DNA of 64,000 nt. It comes from Anaerolineae bacterium (GTDB taxonomy: Bacteria; Chloroflexota; Anaerolineae; Promineifilales; Promineifilaceae). The position numbers and the translations under genes were made by a program. Where the stretch lies: contig JAUIAP010000033.1 of assembly GCA_030425205.1 (NCBI GenBank), positions 1 through 64,000 on the forward strand, written 5' to 3'. Each line of letters opens with the position of its first letter. Positions within the stretch are counted from its first letter, which is position 1. The notes under the pieces were generated by a model, which saw only the letters and a list, made by a program, of their open reading frames with translations, had not been told where the DNA came from and did no database searches. This document shows, one piece after another, positions 43,790 through 53,005 of this stretch.

Positions 43790-46700
43790 TTAGTTTAAAC
43801 GCTCGGCAACGTCACGTGCGCTCTTGAGCAAGGTGGCGTTGTCGAGTTCTGCGGCTAGGGCAAGCGCATCTGAACGATACTGCTTGGCCGCTGTCGCATC
43901 CTGTTTGTAATATAACTCAGCGAGATCGATCAACGTCACGCATTCAAGATATTTGAGGCCATCTTGTTGGGCAATCTCCAATGCTTGTTTGTAACCTTGT
44001 AAGGCCCCCTGCAAGTCGTCTTGTTGCTTCATTATGTTGGCGAGATGGCGCATGGCGACGATTTTTGACGGGCGATTGCCGATTAAGTCAGTAATTTGTA
44101 AGCCACGTTCTAAATTGACGATTGCCGTGGCCGTCTCACCTTGCATAAAGTCGATAATGCCAAGATTGATATAACAATCCCCTTGTCCCGGCAGATTGCC
44201 TGTTTCGGTTGCCAACTCCAACCCCAATTTTGAATAGTAACGTGCGGCAAGATAGTCAGTATACTGAATGTTTATGCTGCTGAGATTATTCAACAGCATA
44301 AACTTTAGGTGTCGGTTGTTTTGTGACGTACAGATCGCCAATGCCTGCTCCATCGTCTTCCGTGCAGCCTGTATATCACCTTGGTGCTGTTGGACAAGAC
44401 CGATACTGTTCAGGCTGACGCTTAACGTGTTGGTATTGTCCAATATGCGCCATGCGGCACACGCTTGTTGCAGATGGTCATAGGCCTTATCAAAGCGGCT
44501 CAGAATGTCATAGATGATACCGAGTTGATGGTGCGACCAGCCAATGATAAACGTCGAGCCGATGGCATTGGCAATGTTGAGGGCATGGTTGAGCTTATTT
44601 TCGGCCGATTTGTACTCCCCCAAGCGCCATAGCGACTCGCCCCACCAGACATGCCCCATCCCTTCCGCCCAGCGATCATCACATTGGTCAGCGAACTGCA
44701 ACGCGGTCTTAATCGTTCGGATGGCGGCGTTATAAAGGCCAAGTCGATTTTGAAAACGTGCGCGTTCTAATCCGACACGAGTCGCCAATGCCACCTCCCC
44801 CATTTCGCGGAGCGCGTTGAACGAACTGTGCATCACCGCTTCCCCCTCATGCGCCAATCCACGCATTTGATAGTAGAGCGAGAGAGATGTCAGTGCATCC
44901 GCGAGCATGCTCGTTTGCCGCTGCGCCAACGCCGTTTGCCATGCGTGGCGCACATTGTCAATGTCTGACTGGATGAGCGCGATAGCGTGTTGAGGCGTTT
45001 GTTTCTGGAGTGTCTCAGTGTGTTGAGCCAGCAGCGTCAGATAATAAATCGCATGTTTTTGCGGGGTGACATCGCTGGGTTGACGTTTTGCGCGTGCATA
45101 ACTGCGCACAATCGCGTGGAGCGTATAGCGATCGGCCGATTCATCATAGGTCAACAGGGATTTTTCGGCGAGTGCGGCAAGCTGCTCGGCATCAGCTTGT
45201 ACAACTAACAGCGCGGCATCTTTTGTAAACCCGCCTCGAAAGATCGAAAGCTGTGCCAGCCGCTGTTGTAACGCCTGCGTCAACGTCTGCCACGACATCT
45301 CGAACACGATGTACAGGCTGCGATGACGTGCTGGCGTATCACGAAAGGAGGTCGCCAGCGTGTCAAACCCATCACGCAACTGGTCAGCAATTTCTTGAAT
45401 CGTCGCGTCGCGTGTCAGGGCGGCTGCCAGCTCAATCGCCAGCGGCAAGCCTTCTACCCTGCGAGTAATTTCCCGCATGGCGGCGAGATCATCGGCCGAA
45501 AACGGCTCCCAATGCTGCTGTGCACGGCGTGAGGCAAACAGTTCTAGCGCATCAGAAGGAGAGCTGTCCTGCTTATTCGCTGGGTAAGCCAACCCGCGCA
45601 GATTAATGACCCACTCCGCCCGCAAGCGCAGGACTTCCCGCGATGTGACCAATAGTTGAACCGTTTGACACCCTTGAATCAGGTCGATGACAGCCTGAAC
45701 ACCGGTCAGCAGATGCTCAAAATTATCTAGCACGAGCAATATGCGCTTGTGCTGGAGGTGATTTTGCAGCTGTACGATGGGGGGAGACGAGCCGCTCAAA
45801 CGCAGTTCGAGAATCGTCGCAATTTCGGTCGCAATCGCAGCGGCCAGATCATCATCGTCAAGGTCGATCTCCGACAGATCGACAAACCAAACGCCGTCTG
45901 GATAGTGGCTGAGGCGACTGCGGGCAATGGTGGTGGCGAGGCGCGTTTTACCCACACCGCCCGGCCCCACGATGGTAACAAGCCGACACCACGCATGATC
46001 AAGCCGTGTCCCAATCGCAAGCTGGACCGCTTTTCGGCCGATAAATTGATCATTCTCGGGCGGCAAATTGTGGCGACTGTGGGTTGAGGATTTCGGCCGA
46101 ATATCGGCAATCAGTGCCGTCATCGCCGCTGGGGGCTCCACATCAAGCTCCTCCTTTAGCAGCGACACAGTGCGCTCAAACTCGGCGTTTGCCTCCCCCA
46201 CCTTGCCCTGTTTGACCAGCAGTTGAATCAACAGCATCGCCGCTGTTTCGTCGAGCGGATCGGTCTGATGCCAACGTCGAACGATGGTCAGCCCATATTC
46301 GACATCATCTGTCGCCAGTGCATAGCGGGCAAGCTTCTCATAGGCTGCGATAACTTGCCGATAAATATGTTCGCGCGTTTCGATTATCCAGTGGTTAAAT
46401 TGTGGCGCATCGGATAGGTCAAAATCGGCGAGGAAATCTCCTTGATAGTGTTCGAGTGCGGTCTGGAGAGTGTGGGCTTTTTCGGCCGAATCGACGCGCC
46501 AAACTTTATCTAACGTTTGCAGAAGCCGGGCAGAATCGACATTTTGTCTGTTTTCAACTGAAAGCGAGAGTGTCGAGCGCGTCACCACCAGTGAATCCCC
46601 AATCTGTTTGCGCAAGCGTGCCAATACAGTCCGCAGGTTTCTTAATGCCTGCACTCTCGGCCGATTGGGCCAGAACAACGCCGCGAGATATTCACGCTCA

Positions 46701-46822
46701 TGCGATTGTCCACTGTGCGCAAGATAAATGAGGAGGGCCGCCTCTTTCTGACTGCGGAAACGGGTCAACGGAACCCCGTCTTTAGTTAGAACAACTTGGC
46801 CCAATAACGTGAACGACAACAT
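43790..46822 (-). CDS. Second SARP-type regulator: winged helix, BTAD, NB-ARC and TPR
   Basis: This 1010-residue protein has the same order of domains as the one at 40654. The winged helix is at 1-95 (RSQKEAALLIYLAHSGQ, LRNLRTVLARLRKQIG). The BTAD is at about 100-245. NB-ARC has Walker A in GPGGVGKTRLA (near residue 290), Walker B in RILLVLDNFEHLL, TSREVLRLRAEW and GLPLAIELAAAL. Long TPR repeats lie at about 640-1000. The two are clearly different paralogues rather than recent duplicates. The TPR part is longer here. Its 3' end nearly abuts the peptide gene on the other strand. Confidence 0.88.
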   Translation of the reverse strand: MLSFTLLGQVVLTKDGVPLTRFRSQKEAALLIYLAHSGQSHEREYLAALFWPNRPRVQALRNLRTVLARLRKQIGDSLVVTRSTLSLSVENRQNVDSARLLQTLDKVWRVDSAEKAHTLQTALEHYQGDFLADFDLSDAPQFNHWIIETREHIYRQVIAAYEKLARYALATDDVEYGLTIVRRWHQTDPLDETAAMLLIQLLVKQGKVGEANAEFERTVSLLKEELDVEPPAAMTALIADIRPKSSTHSRHNLPPENDQFIGRKAVQLAIGTRLDHAWCRLVTIVGPGGVGKTRLATTIARSRLSHYPDGVWFVDLSEIDLDDDDLAAAIATEIATILELRLSGSSPPIVQLQNHLQHKRILLVLDNFEHLLTGVQAVIDLIQGCQTVQLLVTSREVLRLRAEWVINLRGLAYPANKQDSSPSDALELFASRRAQQHWEPFSADDLAAMREITRRVEGLPLAIELAAALTRDATIQEIADQLRDGFDTLATSFRDTPARHRSLYIVFEMSWQTLTQALQQRLAQLSIFRGGFTKDAALLVVQADAEQLAALAEKSLLTYDESADRYTLHAIVRSYARAKRQPSDVTPQKHAIYYLTLLAQHTETLQKQTPQHAIALIQSDIDNVRHAWQTALAQRQTSMLADALTSLSLYYQMRGLAHEGEAVMHSSFNALREMGEVALATRVGLERARFQNRLGLYNAAIRTIKTALQFADQCDDRWAEGMGHVWWGESLWRLGEYKSAENKLNHALNIANAIGSTFIIGWSHHQLGIIYDILSRFDKAYDHLQQACAAWRILDNTNTLSVSLNSIGLVQQHQGDIQAARKTMEQALAICTSQNNRHLKFMLLNNLSSINIQYTDYLAARYYSKLGLELATETGNLPGQGDCYINLGIIDFMQGETATAIVNLERGLQITDLIGNRPSKIVAMRHLANIMKQQDDLQGALQGYKQALEIAQQDGLKYLECVTLIDLAELYYKQDATAAKQYRSDALALAAELDNATLLKSARDVAERLN

Positions 46823-47148
46823 CAGTTTTTCCCATTCAGATCACTTAGCAGTGAGGTACCAAGCAACCACATTGTGTCGCAACAAGTTATGAGGAGGCAA
46901 GACTAATTTTTCGCTGCGCCACAAACATCCACTACTGTTATTATGCCTAATTCATAGGGGGCTGTCCATCTGAGAAGATAGCGGTGATCGCGCCACGGTG
47001 CTGCTCTGCCGCAAGCCTTAACATTCAAATGGATTCATATCGAAATTTTCCTAACGACGGTGTTTTACAAGTGCCTCCGCTCGTATATAAGGGTAAAGTA
47101 TTAGGTAAATTTGAAAATAGCTCTTTATTTACGATTGGAGATTACAAA
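46823..47148. other. 326-bp divergent region between SARP regulator and katG
   Basis: This gap holds the upstream regions of both genes and is AT-rich near katG. A reading frame continues upstream of katG to 46984, but its translation is not KatG-like. The only element I can support is the katG promoter listed separately. Confidence 0.4.
47064..47091 (+). promoter_or_regulatory. Probable katG promoter
   Basis: TTTACA (47064-47069) and TATAAG (47086-47091) are 16 bp apart. Transcription would start near 47098, with TTGGAG 9 nt before the ATG at 47149. Confidence 0.45.
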
Positions 47149-49338
47149 ATGAGTAGCGAAAGTAAATGCCCAATGACGGGTGGATCAAGCACAGCATTTG
47201 GAACCCGGTCGAGCCGCGACTGGTGGCCGAATCAGTTGAACTTGAAGATTCTGCATCAGAACTCTGCCCTGTCTGACCCAATGGGCAAGGCGTTCAACTA
47301 CGCGGAGGCATTCAAGAGCCTCGACCTCGAAGCTATCAAAAAAGACCTCCATGCGCTGATGACCGATTCGCAAGATTGGTGGCCGGCCGATTATGGACAT
47401 TATGGGCCGCTCTTTATTCGTATGGCGTGGCACAGCGCGGGAACCTATCGCACGGGTGATGGACGCGGTGGCGCATCCTCAGGCTCACAGCGTTTTGCCC
47501 CGCTCAACAGTTGGCCCGACAACGTCAATCTGGACAAGGCACGTCGTTTGCTCTGGCCGATCAAGCAAAAGTATGGGCGCAAAATCTCATGGGCTGACCT
47601 GATGGTGCTGACAGGCAACGTTGCGCTTGAGTCGATGGGCTTTAAGACGTTTGGCTTTGCAGGTGGTCGTGAAGATATTTGGGAGCCTGAAGAAGATATT
47701 TACTGGGGCGCGGAGGATACGTGGCTCGGTGATAGCCGCTATACGGGCGATCGCGAATTGGAAAACCCGTTGGCCGCCGTGCAGATGGGGCTGATCTACG
47801 TCAATCCAGAAGGGCCAAATGGCAACCCTGATCCTATCGCATCAGGTCGCGACATTCGTGAGACGTTCGCCCGCATGGCGATGGACGATGCCGAGACGGT
47901 CGCGCTTGTGGCAGGTGGACACACCTTTGGTAAGGCGCACGGAGCGGGTGATGCCGCGCTGGTGGGCCCAGAGCCAGAAGGCGCAACGCTCGCAGAACAG
48001 GGGCTAGGCTGGACAAGTACGCACGGCACTGGCATTGCGGGCGATCAGATCGGCAGTGGCATCGAGGGGGCGTGGAAGCCCAATCCAACCACATGGGACA
48101 TGGGGTATCTAAACGTGCTGTTTAAGTACGATTGGGAACTGACCAAAAGCCCCGCTGGCGCACACCAATGGTTGGCTAAGGATGTGGACGAAGAAGATAT
48201 GGTTGAAGATGCGCACGACCCGGCGAAGAAACATCGGCCGATGATGACCACCGCCGACCTCGCCCTGCGCTTCGATCCAATTTACGGCCCGATTGCACGC
48301 GACTATCAGCAAAATCCTGAGAAGTTTGCCGATGCCTTTGCACGTGCGTGGTACAAGTTGACGCATCGCGACATGGGGCCTGTTTCGCGCTATCTTGGCC
48401 CATTGGTTCCGACAGAAGAACTGATCTGGCAAGACCCGATTCCAGAAGCGACCTACGAAACAATTGACGCGCAGGATGTGGACAATTTGAAGCGTGAGAT
48501 TCTCACATCAGGTCTTTCGATCTCGCAACTGGTCTCGACCGCATGGGCTGCGGCGGCGACGTTTCGTGGTTCCGACAAGCGCGGTGGACCAAACGGCGGA
48601 CGACTGCGGCTTGCACCGCAAAAAGATTGGGAAGTCAATCAACCCGCGCAGCTGGCGACAGTGCTTGCCACGCTTGAGGGGATTCAAACGGCATTCAACG
48701 CGGCGCAGTCGGGCGGAAAACAAGTTTCGATGGCTGACTTAATCGTGCTGGGTGGCTGTGCGGCGGTTGAGCAAGCGGCGCAAAATGCGGGGCATGCTGT
48801 CAGCGTGCCATTCACACCGGGTCGCACCGATGCGTCACAGGAACAAACCGATGTTGAAGCGTTTGCCGTGTTGGAACCCAATGCAGATGGGTTCCGCAAC
48901 TATTCAAAAGGCACGTATACCGTTTCGGCCGAAGAGATGCTCGTTGATCGGGCGCAACTGCTGACGCTAACCGCGCCAGAGATGACGGTGTTGCTCAGTG
49001 GGCTGCGCGTCTTAAACGCCAATACGGGACAATCTCAAGATGGCGTCTTCACCCACCGACCTGAAACACTCACCAATGATTTCTTGGTCAACTTGCTCGA
49101 CATGCGAACGATCTGGAAAGCGACTTCGGATGCTGAAGAGTCGTTTGAAGGGCGCGACCGCGTAACGGGCGAACTGAAGTGGACGGCCTCGCGTGTTGAT
49201 CTGATCTTCGGTTCAAACTCTCAGCTGCGTGCAATTGCCGAAGCGTATGCGTGCGACGATGCGCAGGAGACGTTTGTGCGTGACTTTGTCGCCGTCTGGG
49301 ACAAGGTGATGACCCTAGACCGTTTTGACCTTGCCTAA
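47149..49338 (+). CDS. katG: Catalase-peroxidase
   Basis: This 729-residue haem enzyme breaks down hydrogen peroxide. The distal site R91-W94-H95 is in IRMAWHSAG and the proximal His258 in GGHTFGKAHG. The Met-Tyr-Trp adduct needed for catalase activity can form from W94, Y217 (MGLIYVNPEGPNG) and M243 (FARMAMDD). Spacing matches known KatGs, and the second, non-catalytic peroxidase-like half is complete. The start at 47149 is set by TTGGAG and by the usual MSSESKCPMTGG opening. The gene stands alone; no OxyR or Fur-like regulator is adjacent. Confidence 0.95.
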   Translation: MSSESKCPMTGGSSTAFGTRSSRDWWPNQLNLKILHQNSALSDPMGKAFNYAEAFKSLDLEAIKKDLHALMTDSQDWWPADYGHYGPLFIRMAWHSAGTYRTGDGRGGASSGSQRFAPLNSWPDNVNLDKARRLLWPIKQKYGRKISWADLMVLTGNVALESMGFKTFGFAGGREDIWEPEEDIYWGAEDTWLGDSRYTGDRELENPLAAVQMGLIYVNPEGPNGNPDPIASGRDIRETFARMAMDDAETVALVAGGHTFGKAHGAGDAALVGPEPEGATLAEQGLGWTSTHGTGIAGDQIGSGIEGAWKPNPTTWDMGYLNVLFKYDWELTKSPAGAHQWLAKDVDEEDMVEDAHDPAKKHRPMMTTADLALRFDPIYGPIARDYQQNPEKFADAFARAWYKLTHRDMGPVSRYLGPLVPTEELIWQDPIPEATYETIDAQDVDNLKREILTSGLSISQLVSTAWAAAATFRGSDKRGGPNGGRLRLAPQKDWEVNQPAQLATVLATLEGIQTAFNAAQSGGKQVSMADLIVLGGCAAVEQAAQNAGHAVSVPFTPGRTDASQEQTDVEAFAVLEPNADGFRNYSKGTYTVSAEEMLVDRAQLLTLTAPEMTVLLSGLRVLNANTGQSQDGVFTHRPETLTNDFLVNLLDMRTIWKATSDAEESFEGRDRVTGELKWTASRVDLIFGSNSQLRAIAEAYACDDAQETFVRDFVAVWDKVMTLDRFDLA

Positions 49339-49344
49339 CGGGTT

Positions 49345-49480
49345 CTCGCGCTAACATCGCGAGGGAATCCAAGAACCTATGGTTAAAACCACAGGCTGAT
49401 ACGCGAAAAACGCCAAATTACGTTGCTCGCCAGTGCGTTTTAACGCACTTTATGTGCCAGCCTTCGGTTTTAACCGTAGG
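49345..49480. repeat. Nested hairpins between katG and the CoA-transferase gene
   Basis: CTCGCG/CGCGAG (49345-49363) may be the katG terminator. GTGCGTTTTAACGCAC (49433-49448) is a perfect 16-bp palindrome. CCTATGGTTAAAACC (49376-49390) pairs with GGTTTTAACCGTAGG (49466-49480) with one G-T pair, enclosing it. The transcript here would be highly folded. Confidence 0.55.
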
Positions 49481-49544
49481 ATGTTTTAATCAATCCATTA
49501 AGTTCCAATTGCCAGCGCACCCCATTGATTGGGTGACACATTTC

Positions 49545-50744
49545 ATGTCCGCACCACTGAAGCACCTCAAAATCCTCGATTTCTCAACGCTCCTGCCCGG
49601 CCCCTACGCAACGATGATGCTGGCTGATTTGGGTGCGGATGTGTTAAAGATTGAAGCCCCAAACCGACCTGAATTGACGCGGATGTTGCCGCCATTTGAT
49701 GAGAATGGCGTCTCGGCAGGCCATGGTCTGTTGAACCGCAGCAAGCGCAGTTTGGGACTGAATTTGAAGGCGGAAGATTCGGCCGAAATCGTCCATAAAC
49801 TGATCACCGAACAAGGGTATGACATCATCGTTGAGCAGTCGCGTCCCGGCGTGATGGATCGGCTCGGCGTTGGGTATGCCGCACTCAAGGCGATCTGCCC
49901 CAACATCATCTACTGTTCATTGACTGGCTATGGGCAAAGCGGCCCCCTGCGCGACCGTGCAGGGCATGACCTCAACTATCTCGCCCTCTCGGGTCTGTTG
50001 GGTCACTATGGGCGCAATGGGGGCGATCCACCGCCGCCCCTCCCCACACAAGTTGCCGACATTGGTGGCGGCAGTTTGCATCTGGTGATCGGGCTGTTAA
50101 GCGCGGTGATTCGACGCATGACAACTGGCGATGGGGGGCATGTCGATATTTCAATGCACGATGGCTCGGTGGCGTGGAACAGTATGCAGGCGGCGGGGGC
50201 GATTGTGGGCGATCGGCCGATTGAGCGGGAAGGCTTAACGCTCAACGGTGGCTCCTTCTATGATCTCTACGAAACGTCAGACGGGGGCTGGCTTTCCGTC
50301 GGCTCGCTCGAACCGAAATTTTGGCAGCAGTTCTGTACCGCCATCGGCCGCGACGATTTGTTTACACGGGGTCTTAATTTTGAAGTGGGCAACCAGCAAG
50401 CGATCAAGGAAGCGATTCGCACAGCCATCAAAGGCAAGACAGTCGCTGAATGGACGACCATTTTTGCCGACTATGATGCCTGTGTGGAACCCGTCTTGTC
50501 GACAACTGCCGCGCTGCAACATCCACAGACGCAGGCACGCGGCATGTTGGTTGGCGTGCCACAGCCAGATGGTTCGACACAACAACAGGTCGGCACACCG
50601 ATCAAGCTCACCGACTATCAGGCTGAGTACAAACACGTCGGCTCGGCATTGGGCGCGCATACGACACAAATCTTAGAAGAGCTTGGTTATGATTCGGCCG
50701 AAATCGCCACGCTCAAGGCCAATGGTGTCGTGGCCGGACATTGA
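49545..50744 (+). CDS. CaiB/BaiF family CoA-transferase, alpha-methylacyl-CoA racemase-like
   Basis: The 399-residue protein opens with LKILDFSTLLPGPYATMMLADLGADVLKIE, the classic family III CoA-transferase start. The segment TGYGQSGPLRDRAGHDLNYLALSG has the His/Asp arrangement of alpha-methylacyl-CoA racemases, so epimerising 2-methylacyl-CoA or a related acyl-CoA reaction is the best guess. DIGGGSLHLVIGLLSAVIRR follows as in that subgroup. I start at the ATG at 49545, where the family similarity begins, though its Shine-Dalgarno is weak. The frame continues 31 codons upstream through the hairpins. It has no obvious partner genes nearby. Confidence 0.82.
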   Translation: MSAPLKHLKILDFSTLLPGPYATMMLADLGADVLKIEAPNRPELTRMLPPFDENGVSAGHGLLNRSKRSLGLNLKAEDSAEIVHKLITEQGYDIIVEQSRPGVMDRLGVGYAALKAICPNIIYCSLTGYGQSGPLRDRAGHDLNYLALSGLLGHYGRNGGDPPPPLPTQVADIGGGSLHLVIGLLSAVIRRMTTGDGGHVDISMHDGSVAWNSMQAAGAIVGDRPIEREGLTLNGGSFYDLYETSDGGWLSVGSLEPKFWQQFCTAIGRDDLFTRGLNFEVGNQQAIKEAIRTAIKGKTVAEWTTIFADYDACVEPVLSTTAALQHPQTQARGMLVGVPQPDGSTQQQVGTPIKLTDYQAEYKHVGSALGAHTTQILEELGYDSAEIATLKANGVVAGH

Positions 50745-50807
50745 GGACGCCATACGTGTGCAACAGTTCCCATGCACGATCTTCACAATTTCTAAATAGC
50801 CACGCTG

Positions 50808-50813
50808 TATAAT
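50808..50813 (+). promoter_or_regulatory. -10 box of the response regulator, predicted leaderless
   Basis: A perfect TATAAT ends 7 nt before the ATG at 50821. No Shine-Dalgarno is present. The best -35-like string (TTCACA) is 20 bp upstream, which is long. Confidence 0.4.
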
Positions 50814-50820
50814 TTCCCGC

Positions 50821-51507
50821 ATGAAAACAATCTTGGTTGTCGATGATGAGCGCAGAGTACGCGATATGTTGCGACTCTATTTGGAGCAGGCAGGGTATCG
50901 CGTCGTCGAAGCGGGCAACGGGCGTGAGGCGTTGTATGTGGCGCGTTACGAGAAGCCCGATCTGATCTTGCTCGATTTGATGATGCCCGAAATGGACGGA
51001 ACGGAGTTTATGCAGGCCCATCACCGCGAGTCGACCACGCCCGTCATTATGCTCACAGCGAAGGTTGAGGAGTCGGACGAGCTGTTGGGGCTGGAGTTGG
51101 GCGCGGATGACTATGTGACAAAACCGTTTCGCATTCGACTACTGCTGGCTCGCATCGCCTCTGTTTTGCGTCGCACAACAGATGGATCACGCACGCATCA
51201 GGAAGTGTTGCGAGCAGGTGAGTTGACGCTCGACGTGGCGGGTCGCATCGTCAAAGTCGGCGACCAATCGGTTAGCTTAACCCCTTCCGAATTTGATCTG
51301 CTGCATACGTTGATGGCAACCCCGGGCCGCGCCTTCTCACGTCTCGATCTTTTGGAGCGCATCTCTGGCGATGCCTACGAAGGGTATGAACGCACCATCG
51401 ACGTACATGTGCGCAACTTGCGCGCAAAGATCGAGCCATCGGGCGACAAACCGCGCTATGTGCAGACGATTTATGGTTTGGGGTATCGGTTTTCGGCCGA
51501 TGTGTAA
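50821..51507 (+). CDS. OmpR-family response regulator
   Basis: The 228-residue regulator has a receiver domain (1-120) with acidic D8/D9, phospho-acceptor D52 in LLDLMMPEMDG, and K in DDYVTKPF. A winged-helix DNA-binding domain follows (about 130-225; LTPSEFDLLHTLM, RTIDVHVRNLRAKIE, RYVQTIYGLGYRF). It is complete. The histidine kinase at 51638 lies 130 bp downstream on the same strand and is its likely partner. The stimulus is unknown. Confidence 0.92.
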   Translation: MKTILVVDDERRVRDMLRLYLEQAGYRVVEAGNGREALYVARYEKPDLILLDLMMPEMDGTEFMQAHHRESTTPVIMLTAKVEESDELLGLELGADDYVTKPFRIRLLLARIASVLRRTTDGSRTHQEVLRAGELTLDVAGRIVKVGDQSVSLTPSEFDLLHTLMATPGRAFSRLDLLERISGDAYEGYERTIDVHVRNLRAKIEPSGDKPRYVQTIYGLGYRFSADV

Positions 51508-51553
51508 AATCGGTATGGCGTACCGCATCAAAATGCGCGCCGTAAGTGTAAAT

Positions 51554-51574
51554 AGTTGCTAGTTGCTGGTTGCT
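51554..51574. repeat. Three tandem heptamers RGTTGCT
   Basis: AGTTGCT, AGTTGCT and GGTTGCT lie head to tail in the gap between response regulator and kinase, like the short tandem heptamers known from other genomes. Confidence 0.6.
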
Positions 51575-51637
51575 AGTGAAGAAACAGCATCAATACATTT
51601 TCTTACCCCTTATTGAACCATCTTTGTACGATCAATT

Positions 51638-53005
51638 ATGAAGCATCCCGTTATACAATCCCTGACCACAAAGCTCACCCTCGCCTTCCTGCTAATTGGC
51701 ATTCTCGGTGCTGCATTGGTGGCGATTTTGACCTCCTACTCGACGCGCGGTGAGTTTGATAAGTTTGTCACGTCGATGGGTGCGGAGCAGATTAAAGCAG
51801 AACTGGAAGCGTATTACAGCACGAACGGTGAATGGGGCGATGATAGCGAGCGGAAAGCGGCATTTAATCCGTTGTGGGGGGATATGATGTTGCTCGATGC
51901 GACGGGCGAAACGATTTTTATCCCGCCCTATCAAGCACCTGAATTGTTTGTGGAAGAAATCGCGCTAGAGGTAGATGGCGAACCGATTGGAACGCTGTTT
52001 ACGAAAAGTAATCAACACACCTACGACCAATACGACAAGTGGAGCAACCGCTCCCGACAGGAAACACAGTTTCTCGATAACGTGATTCGCGCCTCGCTGC
52101 TGAGCGCAACGGGCGCAGCGGCACTCGCATTAGTGGCGGGTGCCGTCTTGTCACGCGGCTTGACGCGCCCGATTCGCGCATTGACGGAAGCGACGCAAAA
52201 GATGACCGACGGCGAGTTGGGGGCGCAAGTGGCTGTGCAGGGCGGGGATGAGATCGGCCGATTAGCCAGTGCCTTCAATCGTATGAGCCATGATCTCGCC
52301 GCCGCCAGTCAAAAACGCAAACAGCTTACGGCCGACATCGCGCACGACCTACGCACGCCCTTGACCATTTTAGGTGGGTACACCGAAGGATTAAAAGACG
52401 GCACGCTACAAGGGTCGCCCCAACTGTTTGAAATTATGCATGATGAGGTGGGGCATCTCGAACATCTGGTGACAGACCTGCGAACGCTCTCGCTGGTCGA
52501 TGCGGGGCGGCTGCCGCTGAACAAGCGCAAGGTCGCGCCAAAGGCGTTGCTTGAACGCACAGGCTTGGCCTATATCATGCAGGCAGAGCAGAAGGGGCTT
52601 GAACTGCGGATCGAATCGGCCGATTCACTCCCCCCACTCCACGTCGATACAGAACGCATGACACAGGTGTTGAACAACCTTGTCTCAAACGCCTTGCGCT
52701 ATACGGATCAGGGGCAAATTGTGTTGAGCGCAGCCGCCGACGACGACAAGGTCCTTTTGCAGGTGCGCGACACGGGCAGTGGTATCGCGGCCGATGTGCT
52801 CCCACACATCTTTGATCGCTTTTATCGCGTCGATGCGTCACGGCAGCGCGAGCGCAGCGGCAGCATGTCGTCGGGGCTAGGGCTGGCGATTGCACAGGCG
52901 TTGGTGCAGGCACATGGAGGCAAAATTGCGGTTGAGTCAACTGTGGCAAAATCGGCCGAAAACAACCCCTCTGGCACAACTTTCACAATCTTGTTGCCTG
53001 TCTAA
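51638..53005 (+). CDS. HAMP-domain sensor histidine kinase
   Basis: This 455-residue kinase has a first membrane helix (about 10-32), a short extracytoplasmic loop (about 33-145), a second helix (about 150-170) and a HAMP domain (RGLTRPIRALTEATQKM). HisKA follows, with phospho-acceptor H236 in ADIAHDLRTPLTI. The HATPase_c domain has N-box VLNNLVSNALRY, DTGSGI, and GLGLAIAQALVQAHGG. It follows the OmpR-type regulator and probably phosphorylates it. Its TAA overlaps the stop of the convergent lipoprotein gene by 4 nt. A TACGAT box 5 nt before the ATG hints at a separate leaderless transcript. Confidence 0.9.
   Translation: MKHPVIQSLTTKLTLAFLLIGILGAALVAILTSYSTRGEFDKFVTSMGAEQIKAELEAYYSTNGEWGDDSERKAAFNPLWGDMMLLDATGETIFIPPYQAPELFVEEIALEVDGEPIGTLFTKSNQHTYDQYDKWSNRSRQETQFLDNVIRASLLSATGAAALALVAGAVLSRGLTRPIRALTEATQKMTDGELGAQVAVQGGDEIGRLASAFNRMSHDLAAASQKRKQLTADIAHDLRTPLTILGGYTEGLKDGTLQGSPQLFEIMHDEVGHLEHLVTDLRTLSLVDAGRLPLNKRKVAPKALLERTGLAYIMQAEQKGLELRIESADSLPPLHVDTERMTQVLNNLVSNALRYTDQGQIVLSAAADDDKVLLQVRDTGSGIAADVLPHIFDRFYRVDASRQRERSGSMSSGLGLAIAQALVQAHGGKIAVESTVAKSAENNPSGTTFTILLPV

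Noticed and set aside
46984..47148. Upstream extension of katG by 55 codons
   Set aside because: The extra residues do not resemble KatG, the region holds a promoter-like pair, and the ATG at 47149 has a good Shine-Dalgarno.
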